DNA from: Vitrella brassicaformis
Lineage: Eukaryota > Sar > Vitrellaceae
Assembly (NCBI GenBank): GCA_001179505.1
Contig: CDMY01000754.1
Location: 1 to 24,052, forward strand
DNA length: 24,052 bases
Reading direction: 5' to 3'
The notes beneath the pieces were generated by a model. The model worked only from the letters and a program-made list of their open reading frames with translations. It had not been told where the DNA came from and searched no databases. Both the position numbers and the translations under genes were made by a program. Positions 10,201-18,821 of the stretch are shown one piece after another. Position 1 is the first letter of the stretch. Each line of letters begins with the position of its first letter.

Positions 10201-12454
10201 CGCCCGCAAGCCCCCCAACCCACCACACGAGTGGCGATCCATCCTGCGTCGACCACCGGTGGGCTTCCACGTCTTCGTCAAGAGCGATCGCACCCGCAAG
10301 CAGAGGGATGACGGCTCTGGCTTCGCCCTGTGGAGCCGACTGATGCAGCTCACACAGCCCAACGCCCCACATGCAGATGTGGCGCGGCTGTCGAGAGGCC
10401 ACCACCAGCCCTCTGCTGACGTCCTGGGGTGTGTGGACCAGCTGCGGGTGCTGCTGGTGACGCAGGTGATGGGTCAGCTGCTGCCGCTGCTTGACATGGA
10501 AGACAGCCAGGGCCAGGGGCAGGACCAGGGAGGTGCGCCGCTGCGTCAGTACAGCCTCACGTTTTGGTTTGCCATGCTCAAGAGCTCGCCCACACTGCTG
10601 GGGCTGCTGCCGGACCAGCCAGAGGGGCGGGATGAGGGGAGAGAGGGCGGCCGCGGTGGTGGTGGTGAGGGGCAGTGGACGCTCAAGGCACAGCGGGCCT
10701 ATCTCGTGTCCACACTCAACAGATTCATAGAGAAATTCCAGGTGGGTGACAACAACACAACATAACACAACTCACAGGCAGGGCGCGAGTTTTGGTCTTA
10801 CTTACCTTGACGCTGTTTCTTCTATCGTTGTGTGTGTCAGCGTTCGAATGCCGTGGGTTTGTTCGAGAAGAGTCGGGTCAGTCTGGAGGGCATTCTGACG
10901 CTCATCGCCCACACGCAGCACATCCGCCACTCGTCCCCGTCGGCCCCGCAGCCCATCCCTTACAACTGGCACATCGCTGCTCTCTTCTCCCAGTTCTGGA
11001 AGCACCTCGCCGCACAGCTGGTGGACGACCGCTTCTCCCTCCTGCAGGCGGTTCACTCGCGCGACCGGCTGCTGATGGAGAGGGAGAACGCCGACGTCAT
11101 GAAGAGCGTCGAGGCCCCCGACAACGACAACAAGGGGGCGGACACGGCCGCTGTGGAGAGGCGATCGGTGGCTGCCGTCAAGGACCTAGAGGACCACATG
11201 ACGGCGTGGCAGCTCAACCCCATCCATGGTGGCGACGATTCTGACGCGTTGCAGGACGAGTACGCGGCCATCCGGGGCGCCAATGACACGCTCGACGGAC
11301 TGGTGCCGCCCCTCAGCACCGCCCTCCAGTCACTGGCCCGCTCTCTCCCCCCCGCCAGCTCATCGTCTGTGATGGACCCGTCGCCCATGTCCATGAGCAC
11401 GTCGCTGCGGGAGTCGTCTCTCTTCAGCGAGAAGGGAGGGCTGCTCGGTGGTCGTGCGGGGCGGCTGATGGAGAGTCTGCTCAAGGTCGCTGCGGCCGAG
11501 GCAGCCGCCATCGCCCATCCACCGGAGATGACCATAAGCAGCGATCGTGTCGGTGTGGGTGTGTCTGACATGGCGGGTGGGGGCCTGATGGCCGAGGCGC
11601 GGGAGGAGGAGGCCCTGAGTCGCATCACTGAGGGGCGGACCGAGGTGGCCAAGATGATCAAGGTCGGCCTGGCGGCCACCCAAGCAGCTCTGACCCTCTT
11701 GTGCATCGCCTACCACCACTCACAGTGGACCAGCCCCCCACAGCACACCAGGCTCAAGGACACCACTGCCACTTCCAGCAGCAGGCGGGACGACCAGACA
11801 CACGAGGCGCGCCGGAAGGTCATCTCGCCAGCCATTGTCGGATCCATGACCGATCTGGTCGGCTGGCTGGAGACGTCTCTGTCGGTCGCGGCGCACATCG
11901 TGGCGGATGACGACAAGAAGCACCGCAAGAGCGGCGTGCTGCGGGGGTCAGGCTCTTCTGCTGATTCGGTGCCAATGGGCAGCAGAGTCTCCGACGACAG
12001 CGGCCATGGACCTTCGGCGAGCGAGTCCCTCATTCCTCTGGCCGAGCTGCTGCACACACTGGAGGAGTGGGGCCGAAAGGCGCTGTGTCTTCTGATGTGG
12101 GCCAGCTCCTTGCTGGACCTCCACACGGCCAAGACCCACCACACACACCACGGCACTTCAGTCGCCATCCGGGACCCCGAGCTGTCGGCCGCTGACCTGT
12201 CGGTGCACTACTACCCCTTCCCGATGGGCCATCTCGACGGCGGCACAGAGGGGCTGCACGTGGAGCTGGCGGTGCGGTCGGTTCCTGACGCGTCTGGCGG
12301 GATGGCAGCTGACTGGGTGTTGGGTGTGGGTGGCATGGTGGTGGGCAGCCAGGACGGGGCGGAGGGGAGGGAGAAGAGTGAGGCCGCCAGGGAGGCGGCG
12401 GCACGGCTCATGGACCGACTGGAGGAGACCACTAGTGGAAGGCCTGTTGTGTAG
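4204..12454 (+). CDS. ULK4: ULK4/RUNKEL-type pseudokinase with C-terminal helical repeats
   Basis: Exons: 4204..4473, 4555..4632, 4727..4982, 5049..5086, 5195..5286, 5397..5592 (or ..5550), 5633..5693, 5773..5881, 5999..6066, 6128..6263, 6358..7111, 7187..7261, 7355..7471, 7541..7767, 7824..8012, 8096..8252, 8347..8404, 8501..9047 (or ..9107), 9173..9275, 9336..9506, 9593..10011, 10096..10741, 10841..12454. All phases agree, giving about 2126 aa. Kinase-like domain is at about residues 77-440: IGRGRTTEVFKGRRKNTIEF at 80-99 is the ULK4 family signature, with K103 and E116 retained. The catalytic loop reads HGEL (241-244) instead of HRDL, and DFG is NFG (261-263), followed by WSPE and SDLW. About 50 residues are inserted before HENILRYIEQF. 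An acidic, disordered linker follows (about 455-670), then helical ARM/HEAT-like sequence to the end. Family members (animal ULK4, plant RUNKEL) act at microtubules or cilia; ULK4 is a pseudokinase. Length exceeds animal and plant relatives. Confidence 0.88.
7112..7186 (+). other. Intron 11 of the ULK4-like gene with a stronger competing donor
   Basis: The in-frame donor is gtgaga at 7112 and the acceptor is cag at 7184-7186. A closer-to-consensus donor, gtaagt, lies at 7134. Splicing from it to the same acceptor gives ATG TGA across the junction, ending the protein after about 694 residues. Confidence 0.6.
7264..7282. repeat. (AGGC)n microsatellite in an intron
   Basis: About five tandem AGGC units just inside the 5' end of the intron that begins at 7262 in the ULK4-like gene. 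Confidence 0.9.
8665..8732. repeat. Two CAG trinucleotide runs in the ULK4-like gene
   Basis: CAG runs at 8665-8679 and 8715-8732 code a poly-Gln run and a poly-Ala run (the second in another codon register) inside an insertion of the helical-repeat region. They flank a Pro/Ser/Ala-rich stretch and probably form a disordered loop. Confidence 0.85.
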
Positions 12455-13220
12455 CTAGCTGACTGACCGGCCGTGACCGACTGAGGCGATTGATGCGTTG
12501 CTTGGAGAAGACCGACGGGCTCGGCTGTTGTGTTCGACGATTGGAGAGTCGACAGAGAGAAGTCGACTTCCACCCGTCTGTCTGCAGAACCAGCAGGCCA
12601 GGCCAGGCCCCGCCTTCATCTCCATGGAATGCATTGGGCTGCCTGCGATGGACGAGGGGACTCTGTGTAGACGTTCTTCACACATAGCAAGAGTGTAGCT
12701 CTTTCTTCGTTGGACGCTCAGCACTGACTGATTTTGTTCTTTTGCATGTCTGCTTGTAGATCAGATGCACGTCTCTCAATATTTCACCCAATAGTCGACA
12801 CATACGCTGCACAAACCACAGGAGATATATATCCACGACACTCTGTCGCAAATCACACACGTTCACATCAGGCCGACGTGTGCCTTCATGGAGGGTGTGA
12901 GAAGTACGCCCAACGGGACTGATGCACGCCCCTGCGGCCGTGAGGACGGCTACATGCGGCATTGATCCATCACCCCCGTCGCAGGCACCTCCCCGCCCGC
13001 ACACCAGCCACACACAGCCATTGATCGACACACGCCACACGACACCAACATCAGCCGCGGCAGACACACATGAATGAATGAGTTGGACAAAGGTATCTCC
13101 CCCCGCCATGCTATGCCCCCAGATCATATGTACAAACAGGTCAGTCAGGAGACACCCGGACACTACACTAAGAGAATGCAGCTGCCATCCATCCATCAGT
13201 GAGTAGCCCGAGTAGAGCCC
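12455..13220. other. Intergenic region between convergent genes 2 and 3
   Basis: About 766 bp lies between the stop of the ULK4-like gene (12454) and the stop of the minus-strand gene 3 (13221). It should contain both 3' UTRs. A 172-codon minus-strand open frame (12678-13196) has no recognisable domain and lies downstream of a clear stop, so I do not call it a gene. Confidence 0.5.
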
Positions 13221-14770
13221 TCACTGATGCACGCACTGGCTGCTGTGAGGAGGGGCCCGGCATGGCTGCGGGACCGCATTCACTGCATCGCCTGCCCACC
13301 GTGCTAAGGCGCGGCTGCCCAAGAGCAGCTTCACGTCCTCTTCCCCCAGCGCCTCCCTCGCCTTGGCCACGGCAGCCGCCTGCTGGCCCCACCCCTCGGC
13401 GGTCGTCACGAGGGTCACTACAGCCTTATCTACAGGCTCGCTTTCGTCGTAGTCCATGTCCATGTCCCAATCGTGTGCCGTCTTGAGTTCCAGGTAGAGG
13501 GCGTACTCGTCGCCCGCCTTATCGCCGTGCAGCGTGATGCGCTTGCCCCAATCCTCGAAAATCTCGTCTGGGCTGGTGTACGTGACGGACGGAAAGGCGG
13601 CGTGGTCCTGGTTGCTGTGGATGATGGCCGACGCACGCGCGAACGCCCTGGTGCTCTCCCCCACCTCTCGGCCCACGAGCGTCTTCATGCTGCCTGGCCA
13701 CGCCTCGCCGCCTTGCATGCTGAGAGGCAGGCAGACATGGGGGGAACAGAGCGAGTGAAAGGGGGTGGGGGACGGTGGGTGAATACTTACTTCCTAGCAC
13801 ACGATGGTGCCTCTGAAGCTAGACGCGCTGCCTCCTCCACCAAATACTGCAGACACACACACATTACACACATGACTGCTGCCATTCTCAGTGCACGCCA
13901 TCTGAGTATCATTGTGTGTGTCGACTTACTCTCAGAATCGCACGGCGGGTCCTTGGGGTCGTGTGGGAAAGGGCAGTCTACCCTCGGCCGCATGTGGTAG
14001 TCCACCAAACCTTCCATCTCCTCCAGCGCCAGCCCCCACTCGTTCTCCCTCGTCAACCGATGGCTAAACACCGAAAACTGCCGAACGCTCTTGGGCCGCA
14101 CGTCGAAGTCCCTCTTGCTACCGATGTTCTCCAGGTCGTCGCCCGTCAGCTGAATGGGAAGCGGGCCATCCACCCATCCGTGGTGTTTGGCGAGATGGAG
14201 GGGCCCCACCCACTCCCGCCACGCCCCGCCCTTCTCCAACACGTACACCGTCTTGATGGCCGCCTCCACGTCATTGCCTGTGGCGAATGACAGCACGCCA
14301 GAGAGGCCCTCCCGAGTCATGATCTGCTCTTTGTGCTGCTCGAGGGCCACCGGCAGCGTCATGCCAGCAGGGATCTCCGTCATGGGCTGTTTGCTGAGCT
14401 GCGCGAGGAGGGCCTGACGGCTGCTTCTGCCCTCGCCGGCCATGGCCATGGTGGCGGCCTTGTTGAGTGCGATGCTCCAGAGGGAGGGCACTGGTGGAGG
14501 CTTGGGGCGCTGGCGAGCCCGGAACGCCATGATATACCTGAATAGGAATGAACGAGGGACCAAGAAGTGTTCTCGAGAGAGAGGCGTATGTGAAAGTGCA
14601 CTTTCACCTTCTTCCGTGACTTACGTTGCTATCGCCCCCCGAGCGTCATTTCGCGATCGCTTTCGGCTCGCAAAATCCCTTCTCTCCCCTTCTTCGTTGC
14701 CCGCAGCTCTCTGTTGCCTGGTGAATGAAGCATCAGGCAACGCTGCAATGAAGGCGAGCAGCCCAGCCAT
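13221..14770 (-). CDS. Unrecognised protein with N-terminal hydrophobic leader, four exons
   Basis: Proposed exons are complement(13221..13719, 13791..13846, 13982 or 13930..14537, 14625..14770). Exon 1 starts at 14770 with MAGLLAFIAALPDASF, a short signal-peptide-like leader, then a basic stretch rich in Arg and Lys; it splices in frame (donor gtaagt at 14624, acceptor cag before 14537) to TYIMAFRARQRPK. The body has no domain I recognise. The last exon contains WPGSMKTLVG, a DMDMDYDESEP acidic patch and a charged helix. There is a phase conflict: the strong donor gtaagt at 13929 leaves one base and reads into TAG at 13794-13796, while the last exon needs a phase that fits only a weaker donor at 13981 (gtagac). 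Products are 418 aa with the weak donor or 268 aa with the strong one. The leader suggests secretion or plastid routing; that is inference. Confidence 0.55.
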
Positions 14771-14790
14771 ACCCACCCTCCAGTGTTGAT
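14557..14790. repeat. Direct repeat copy A (first exon and intron of gene 3)
   Basis: This 234-bp segment is nearly identical to 17744-17964. The differences are one 13-nt length change (around 14630-14652) and a few substitutions. It contains an 18-bp perfect palindrome (14590-14607, gtgaaagtgcactttcac) and, in the coding part, a ttgcctg...caggcaa inverted repeat. On the minus strand it holds the start codon, first exon and most of intron 1 of gene 3. Confidence 0.93.
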
Positions 14791-15005
14791 AAAGACAAGT
14801 CCCGGTGGCCTCCCCCCTTGAAGTTCTCCCCCAACGCGCAGGGTATGAGCAATTTCGTCGTACGTGCCGTTCCGCTGACATTTCCACAGGCACACTTCAG
14901 AATCTGAGGTGGATTGGGAGACACGTGATGCCATTTTGCCTTTCTGGTCTTCATTCTTTCTCTTCGTCCGCGTGGACAGGTGTTGCGGTCGATTTCCCAC
15001 CAACG
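14771..15005. promoter_or_regulatory. Upstream region between divergent genes 3 and 4
   Basis: This is 235 bp between the proposed gene 3 start (14770, minus) and gene 4 start (15006, plus). The gene 4 reading frame stays open upstream, with an earlier in-frame ATG at 14928, so some of this could be coding. Otherwise it should serve as a compact bidirectional promoter. Confidence 0.45.
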
Positions 15006-16628
15006 ATGTCGGCCGCCATTCAAGATCCTCGGTGTCCTGAGATCGACGAGAAGTGTGTGATTGTTCGCTCTGCGACGGACACGCTGGACCAGGAAAGGAT
15101 CCGCCCTGCCACGAGGCAGCTGGCGATCAAGATCATAAACCGGAGCATCGTGTCGTCCGACGAAGTTGCTCGTCTCGCCGGAGAAGGGGCAGATGTCAAC
15201 GCGGCCGTTAGTCTTCGTGTCGGCATCGACGAAACCGAGCCCCGCGACTTGCTATCTGTTGCGATTGATGAGGCATGCACCGTGGAAGCCATGTCCTTGA
15301 GTGTTGGTTCGTGGACGAATGAGGACAACACTTTCAAGGGAGTCAAGCTTCCTATGTGGCCATCGAGCGAGATGCAGCGGGCGGTGCTCGAGGCACTCAT
15401 CGCCGCTGGTGCTGACGTCGACGGTGACTCCTCCGACTGCAGCCCAGCTTATATGGCTTTTGCCAATCCGACGGCCATGGACATTCTTCTTAAGGCTGGG
15501 ACGAAGACACGAGACATGGACTTGGGTTTTCTCCCACGGGATGAACTCATTCCTTCCCCGCCGAGCCCCCACTACGAAGCCGCACTGCTCGCCGTTTATC
15601 GCTTACTTTTTCAGCACGACCCACCTCTCGCAACTGAACAAACTGCTGACGGCGAAACGCCCATCCAGGCGGCAGGATATATCACGACCGAGGTATCGCC
15701 GGGCTTCATGCACGCCTACCTGGATCTCTTGGCTGCAAACGGCGCCTCCCTCACCGTGAGAGACAAGGATGGAGACTCCCCACTTGACATCGCTGTGGCT
15801 CAGGGCGCTCTGCATGTTGTTGATTGGCTGTGCGGGAAGCTCGGGGCTGCGGAGATTAACGAGAATTATGCAAAAATCTACGTAGCCGCCACTGGGGAGG
15901 TCCTCACAGAAGGGTCCTCTTTGTGTGAAGAGGGCACGACGCCATTTCAGGCCGCGGGCGAAGTGCTTCGTGATGCCCTAAGGGATAAGGTCTCAGCAGC
16001 GGAGATTGAAAGGCGGAGGCAAGTCATCCGGCAACTGCTGCAACATGGTGCATCCGTCAAGCTCCTCCCAAGCACGACGGCCTCAGAACGTCTCATCCGC
16101 AAATACGTTCTCGAGATTCAGAGAGGTATGGGCGAGACGAGTGCTCCAGCACAGCAGCAGAAGAGGGGATGTGAAGCCGCTACAGCCGCTAAGATGGCCG
16201 AGGAGCTGATAGCTGAGGAAGCGAGAGAAAAGACCAAGAAAAACAAAAAGCGCGGCAAGAAGAGAACCAAAAGCGGCCACGACCAAGAACGACAGCACTT
16301 GGTGTCTGAGGCGATTGATGAGGACGATGAGCCGTCAGTGTCGTCGACAACACCTGCCAACCCCAGGTCAGATAAGCACACAATAAGCACACATACGCGG
16401 CGGCGGCCATTTTTTCGCGGTTCTTCACTGTATTGTGTTGTGTGTGTGGGGGTCGTTCCTTCATCATCGTCGTACGATGGTGCAGCTCCCGTGTCTGCGG
16501 ACAATGACAATGATGGTGAGTTTGTCCCTGTCATTGGCCATCGCAGAAAGGCCAAACAGAGACACAGCGCTAACCGACAGCAGCAGCAGCAGCCGGCTCC
16601 TGCCAACTCGACACAGACACCCAAGTAG
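15006..16628 (+). CDS. Ankyrin-repeat protein with basic C-terminal region
   Basis: A continuous 540-codon frame. Ankyrin-like units include DEVARLAGEGADVNAA (about 52-67), LEALIAAGADVDGD (about 127-140), GETPIQAAG with LLAANGASLTVRDKDGDSPLD (about 216-260), and GTTPFQAAGEV with IRQLLQHGASV (about 310-352). These are helix-turn-helix repeats that usually mediate protein binding. The C-terminal part is helical, then strongly basic (KKNKKRGKKR at about 411-420, a possible nuclear signal), and ends in a Gln run coded by CAG repeats. The start at 15006 is chosen because the protein-like sequence begins there; 14928 is an in-frame alternative. A TG-rich intron-like stretch (16367-16485) lies inside the frame; removing it shifts the frame and stops at 16507, so the C terminus is uncertain. 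No catalytic domain is seen. Confidence 0.72.
   Translation: MSAAIQDPRCPEIDEKCVIVRSATDTLDQERIRPATRQLAIKIINRSIVSSDEVARLAGEGADVNAAVSLRVGIDETEPRDLLSVAIDEACTVEAMSLSVGSWTNEDNTFKGVKLPMWPSSEMQRAVLEALIAAGADVDGDSSDCSPAYMAFANPTAMDILLKAGTKTRDMDLGFLPRDELIPSPPSPHYEAALLAVYRLLFQHDPPLATEQTADGETPIQAAGYITTEVSPGFMHAYLDLLAANGASLTVRDKDGDSPLDIAVAQGALHVVDWLCGKLGAAEINENYAKIYVAATGEVLTEGSSLCEEGTTPFQAAGEVLRDALRDKVSAAEIERRRQVIRQLLQHGASVKLLPSTTASERLIRKYVLEIQRGMGETSAPAQQQKRGCEAATAAKMAEELIAEEAREKTKKNKKRGKKRTKSGHDQERQHLVSEAIDEDDEPSVSSTTPANPRSDKHTISTHTRRRPFFRGSSLYCVVCVGVVPSSSSYDGAAPVSADNDNDGEFVPVIGHRRKAKQRHSANRQQQQQPAPANSTQTPK
16367..16485 (+). other. Intron-like segment inside the ankyrin gene
   Basis: It begins AG|gtcaga and ends gtgcag, has the TGTGTG-rich 3' half typical of introns here, and is 119 nt long. 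The retained form stays open. The spliced form reads a few codons and stops at 16505-16507. Retained and spliced transcripts would therefore differ at the C terminus. Confidence 0.5.
16578..16592. repeat. CAG run coding poly-Gln
   Basis: Five CAG units near the 3' end of the ankyrin gene encode five consecutive Gln residues. Confidence 0.9.
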
Positions 16629-16839
16629 GCATGCCGCATTCATTTGGATGTATGTGTGTGGTATCCCCTCTGTGTCTCTGTTGGTGTTGATTCAGTATGG
16701 GCGGCCGGCCTTTCCCATCGTCTGCTGTCCGCCCCCCTGCCGGCCAAAGCAATCGGAGTCCCATACCGACAGACATTCGCACACGCCGGTGCACAGATAG
16801 AGACACAGAGAGGGCCATGTGAAAGACCTGCTTGGCGAC

Positions 16840-17665
16840 ATGTATATGTCATGCTTCAGCAGCCCGCCGCCCCTCGCCCCGATGGCAGTTGTTCAGCCGT
16901 CGGCCAGCCGCTCTGCATACCCACCCGCTCATGTCGGTCCACACGGCCTGACCGTGCGTCAGGACGCTAATCGAGTGTCAGCATGGACCAACCGAAACAA
17001 CGGCAGCACTGGTGGCAATCGCGGGCCAATGCCGCCTACGTTCCCCCCAGCCGCCGCCACGATGGACCATCCCAATCGACTCGCACAACTGACCAACACA
17101 GGCGGACAAGAGAGCACTGCAGGCGGACGTGACAGCGAACATCTGGCGGATCAGCTCTGCCGGCATCTGGAGCAGACACAGCTGGCCGCCAAAAAGAAGG
17201 AGGATGTGCTGATACGTCAGCTGCAAGAGACACAATGGAAGTCAGCCAATCGAACCAACAAGGGGGGGATCGGAGAGACACGACATCCCCCCTGTTGTTT
17301 GTCTATGCTGTTTCCTCTGCAGACTTGCTCAGGCGATGAACGCCCGCCAGCAGCCCAGCTCACCATCATCGAGCAGCGCCCCTTTGGCTGCAGCGGACGA
17401 TGGCGAACATTTCAAGTGTGACGTGTGCATGGACAAAGACAAGTCCATTCTGCTCATCCCATGTGTAAGCACACCTGCGTGCAGGTGATCGATGCCTCCC
17501 TCCATGTTTCCCTTTCGTCTGCATGGTATTTGTTATGTGTGTGTGCAGCGTCATTTGTGTATGTGTGGTGAGTGTGCCGATCGGCTGATGGGCGGCCCTT
17601 TGGCAAAGCGGCTGTGTCCGAGATGCAGACAGCCAATCACAGACACACAGCAGGTGTACTTGTGA
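16840..17665 (+). CDS. RING-finger protein, putative E3 ubiquitin ligase
   Basis: Exons 16840..17240, 17323..17464 and 17549..17665 give 219 aa with consistent phases. The N-terminal half is Pro/Ser/Asn-rich and looks disordered. A charged helix with coiled-coil character follows at about residues 100-144 (around LEQTQLAAKKKEDVLIRQL), then a Ser-rich linker. The C-terminal RING is C3HC4: C166-x2-C169, C181-x-H183, C187-x2-C190, C204-x2-C207, reading FKCDVCMDKDKS, then PCRHLCMCGECADRL, then LCPRCRQPI. The spacing around PC-x-H-x3-C-x2-C is the type found in IAP/MGRN1/RNF34-like ligases, which recruit E2 enzymes. The RING is assembled only after both introns are removed, and the second intron falls directly after C181. 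The start at 16840 is the first in-frame ATG; gene 4 ends 211 bp upstream on the same strand. Substrate unknown. Confidence 0.88.
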
Positions 17666-17743
17666 ATGGGCAGAGGGCATGTGGGTGGTGGCTGCTGTGA
17701 GATGCGCTGCACGCCATGGATGTCTTGAGAGATGTGTCTGTGT

Positions 17744-17964
17744 GGACCAAGAAGTGTTCTCGAGAGAGAGGCGTATGTGAAAGTGCACTTTCACTTTCTT
17801 CCGTGATTTACGTTGCAATGTCCCTCGCGATCGCTTTCGGCTCGCAAAATCCCTTCTCCTCCCTTCTTCGTTGCCCGCAGCTCTCTGTTGCCTGGTGAAT
17901 GAAGCATCAGGCAACGCTGCAATGAAGCCGAGCAGCCCAGCCATACCCACCCTCCAGTGTTGAT
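17744..17964. repeat. Direct repeat copy B
   Basis: This 221-bp segment is nearly identical to 14557-14790, in the same orientation, 3.2 kb away. It keeps the 18-bp palindrome (17777-17794). Its right end runs into the start codon of gene 6: the repeat supplies the AT and the next base, outside the repeat, completes the ATG at 17963. Confidence 0.93.
17812..17944 (-). pseudogene. Orphan copy of the gene 3 leader exon
   Basis: Inside repeat copy B the minus strand again reads MAGLLGFIAALPDASFTRQQ from an ATG at 17944, followed by the same basic stretch, and reaches a donor-like gtaaat at 17811. The exon is 13 nt shorter than the gene 3 exon and leaves one base instead of two, so it would join in a different phase. 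No matching downstream exon is visible; the sequence beyond is antisense to gene 5. It is best read as a duplicated leader exon without a gene, though a very short or differently spliced transcript cannot be excluded. Confidence 0.55.
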
Positions 17965-18821
17965 GGTCTATCTCCGCTCCCTGCCTTCAAGTTTGCCTGG
18001 GCGGCTTCTCGTCGCTTACATGGCTGCTCTGGCAGTGCTTGCGATGAGGCCGACGAGAACGGGAGAAGAGAGCATTGATAGCGGTGAGAGGGCAGTTGCG
18101 AAGCGGCTCGTGTTTGCAAAGAGTGAGGGGCTCATGTGTTTTTGACTGCTGCAGGCGCTTCGGCCGTGGGGGGCGAACACAAACACAAGGGTAAGCAGGG
18201 GGCGAGGCACATTCACTTCGCATTGATGCATGTCATTGCAGTGATACATCGGCACGACTCCTCGGCCGTCCCTTCATTTGGAAATGCCATACTCGAAAGA
18301 CCCCGCACCAACACAACAGATGGGCGCGATGCCCATGGCAAACGCCTTTTCTCTGGTAAGGGGAAGCCCCAACACGGCAGCTCACGAATAGATCCCTTGT
18401 ATTGTCCGCAGGTCTTGACGCTGAACCACACGGTAATACAAGTGATCCCACTTCTCGCCCGTTGGCTGGTGGTGTTGGCCCCGAAGATGATCAAGGCCCT
18501 CCTCCTACCAATGTATCGCCCACTGACGACGTCACTGTCAACAACACAACGTGCGGCTACCCCAATGGCACGGCCACTGAGGGAAGCTGGACAAAGGTAC
18601 GGAAGAATGGACAGACATATTTCAATCATCCCTCATGTCCTTGTTGCGTGTCTCTGCTTTGCGTGCACCGCCAGCTGGAGTGCTGGGACAGTTTCTATTT
18701 GATCGGCATAGCCGTATTCGGCATCCTGCTGGTCGTTTTGACGGGTGTGGGCCTGCTGTACACTGACTTCACGTCTCTGGGGAGGGGAGGACCGCCCCGC
18801 AGTGAGGAACAAGCGAGATGA
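17963..18821 (+). CDS. Small single-pass membrane protein with signal peptide, five exons
   Basis: Exons 17963..18083, 18155..18190, 18242..18355, 18412..18596 and 18675..18821 give 200 aa with all phases consistent. The N terminus has a hydrophobic leader (RLLVAYMAALAVLA). The middle is polar, Pro/Gly/Asp-rich, with several N-glycosylation sequons (NTT, NTS, NVS, NGT). A strong transmembrane helix lies at about residues 159-182 (FYLIGIAVFGILLVVLTGVGLLYT shortened here to its core IAVFGILLVVLTGVGLL), followed by a short charged tail. This predicts a type I membrane protein with a small ectodomain. The first three introns are all phase 1, so exons 2 and 3 are symmetric. The start codon sits exactly at the edge of repeat copy B. 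No family recognised; function unknown. Confidence 0.75.

Noticed and set aside
9749-10768. Long minus-strand open frame (339 codons) opposite the ULK4-like gene
   Set aside because: It is antisense to well-supported exons, crosses their introns, is His/Pro-rich and has no domain; GC-rich coding DNA commonly leaves such antisense frames open.
12678-13196. Minus-strand 172-codon open frame between convergent genes
   Set aside because: It begins downstream of the gene 3 stop, has no domain, no intron pattern and an erratic composition; more likely 3' UTR.
16840-17421. Reading gene 5 without introns as a 194-residue protein
   Set aside because: The unspliced frame ends at 17421 without a RING; splicing at 17240/17323 and 17464/17549 gives a complete C3HC4 finger in phase, which is far better supported.
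14557-17964. The repeat pair as a DNA transposon or MITE
   Set aside because: I see no terminal inverted repeats or matching target-site duplications at the ends, and the content is better explained as an exon plus intron of gene 3.
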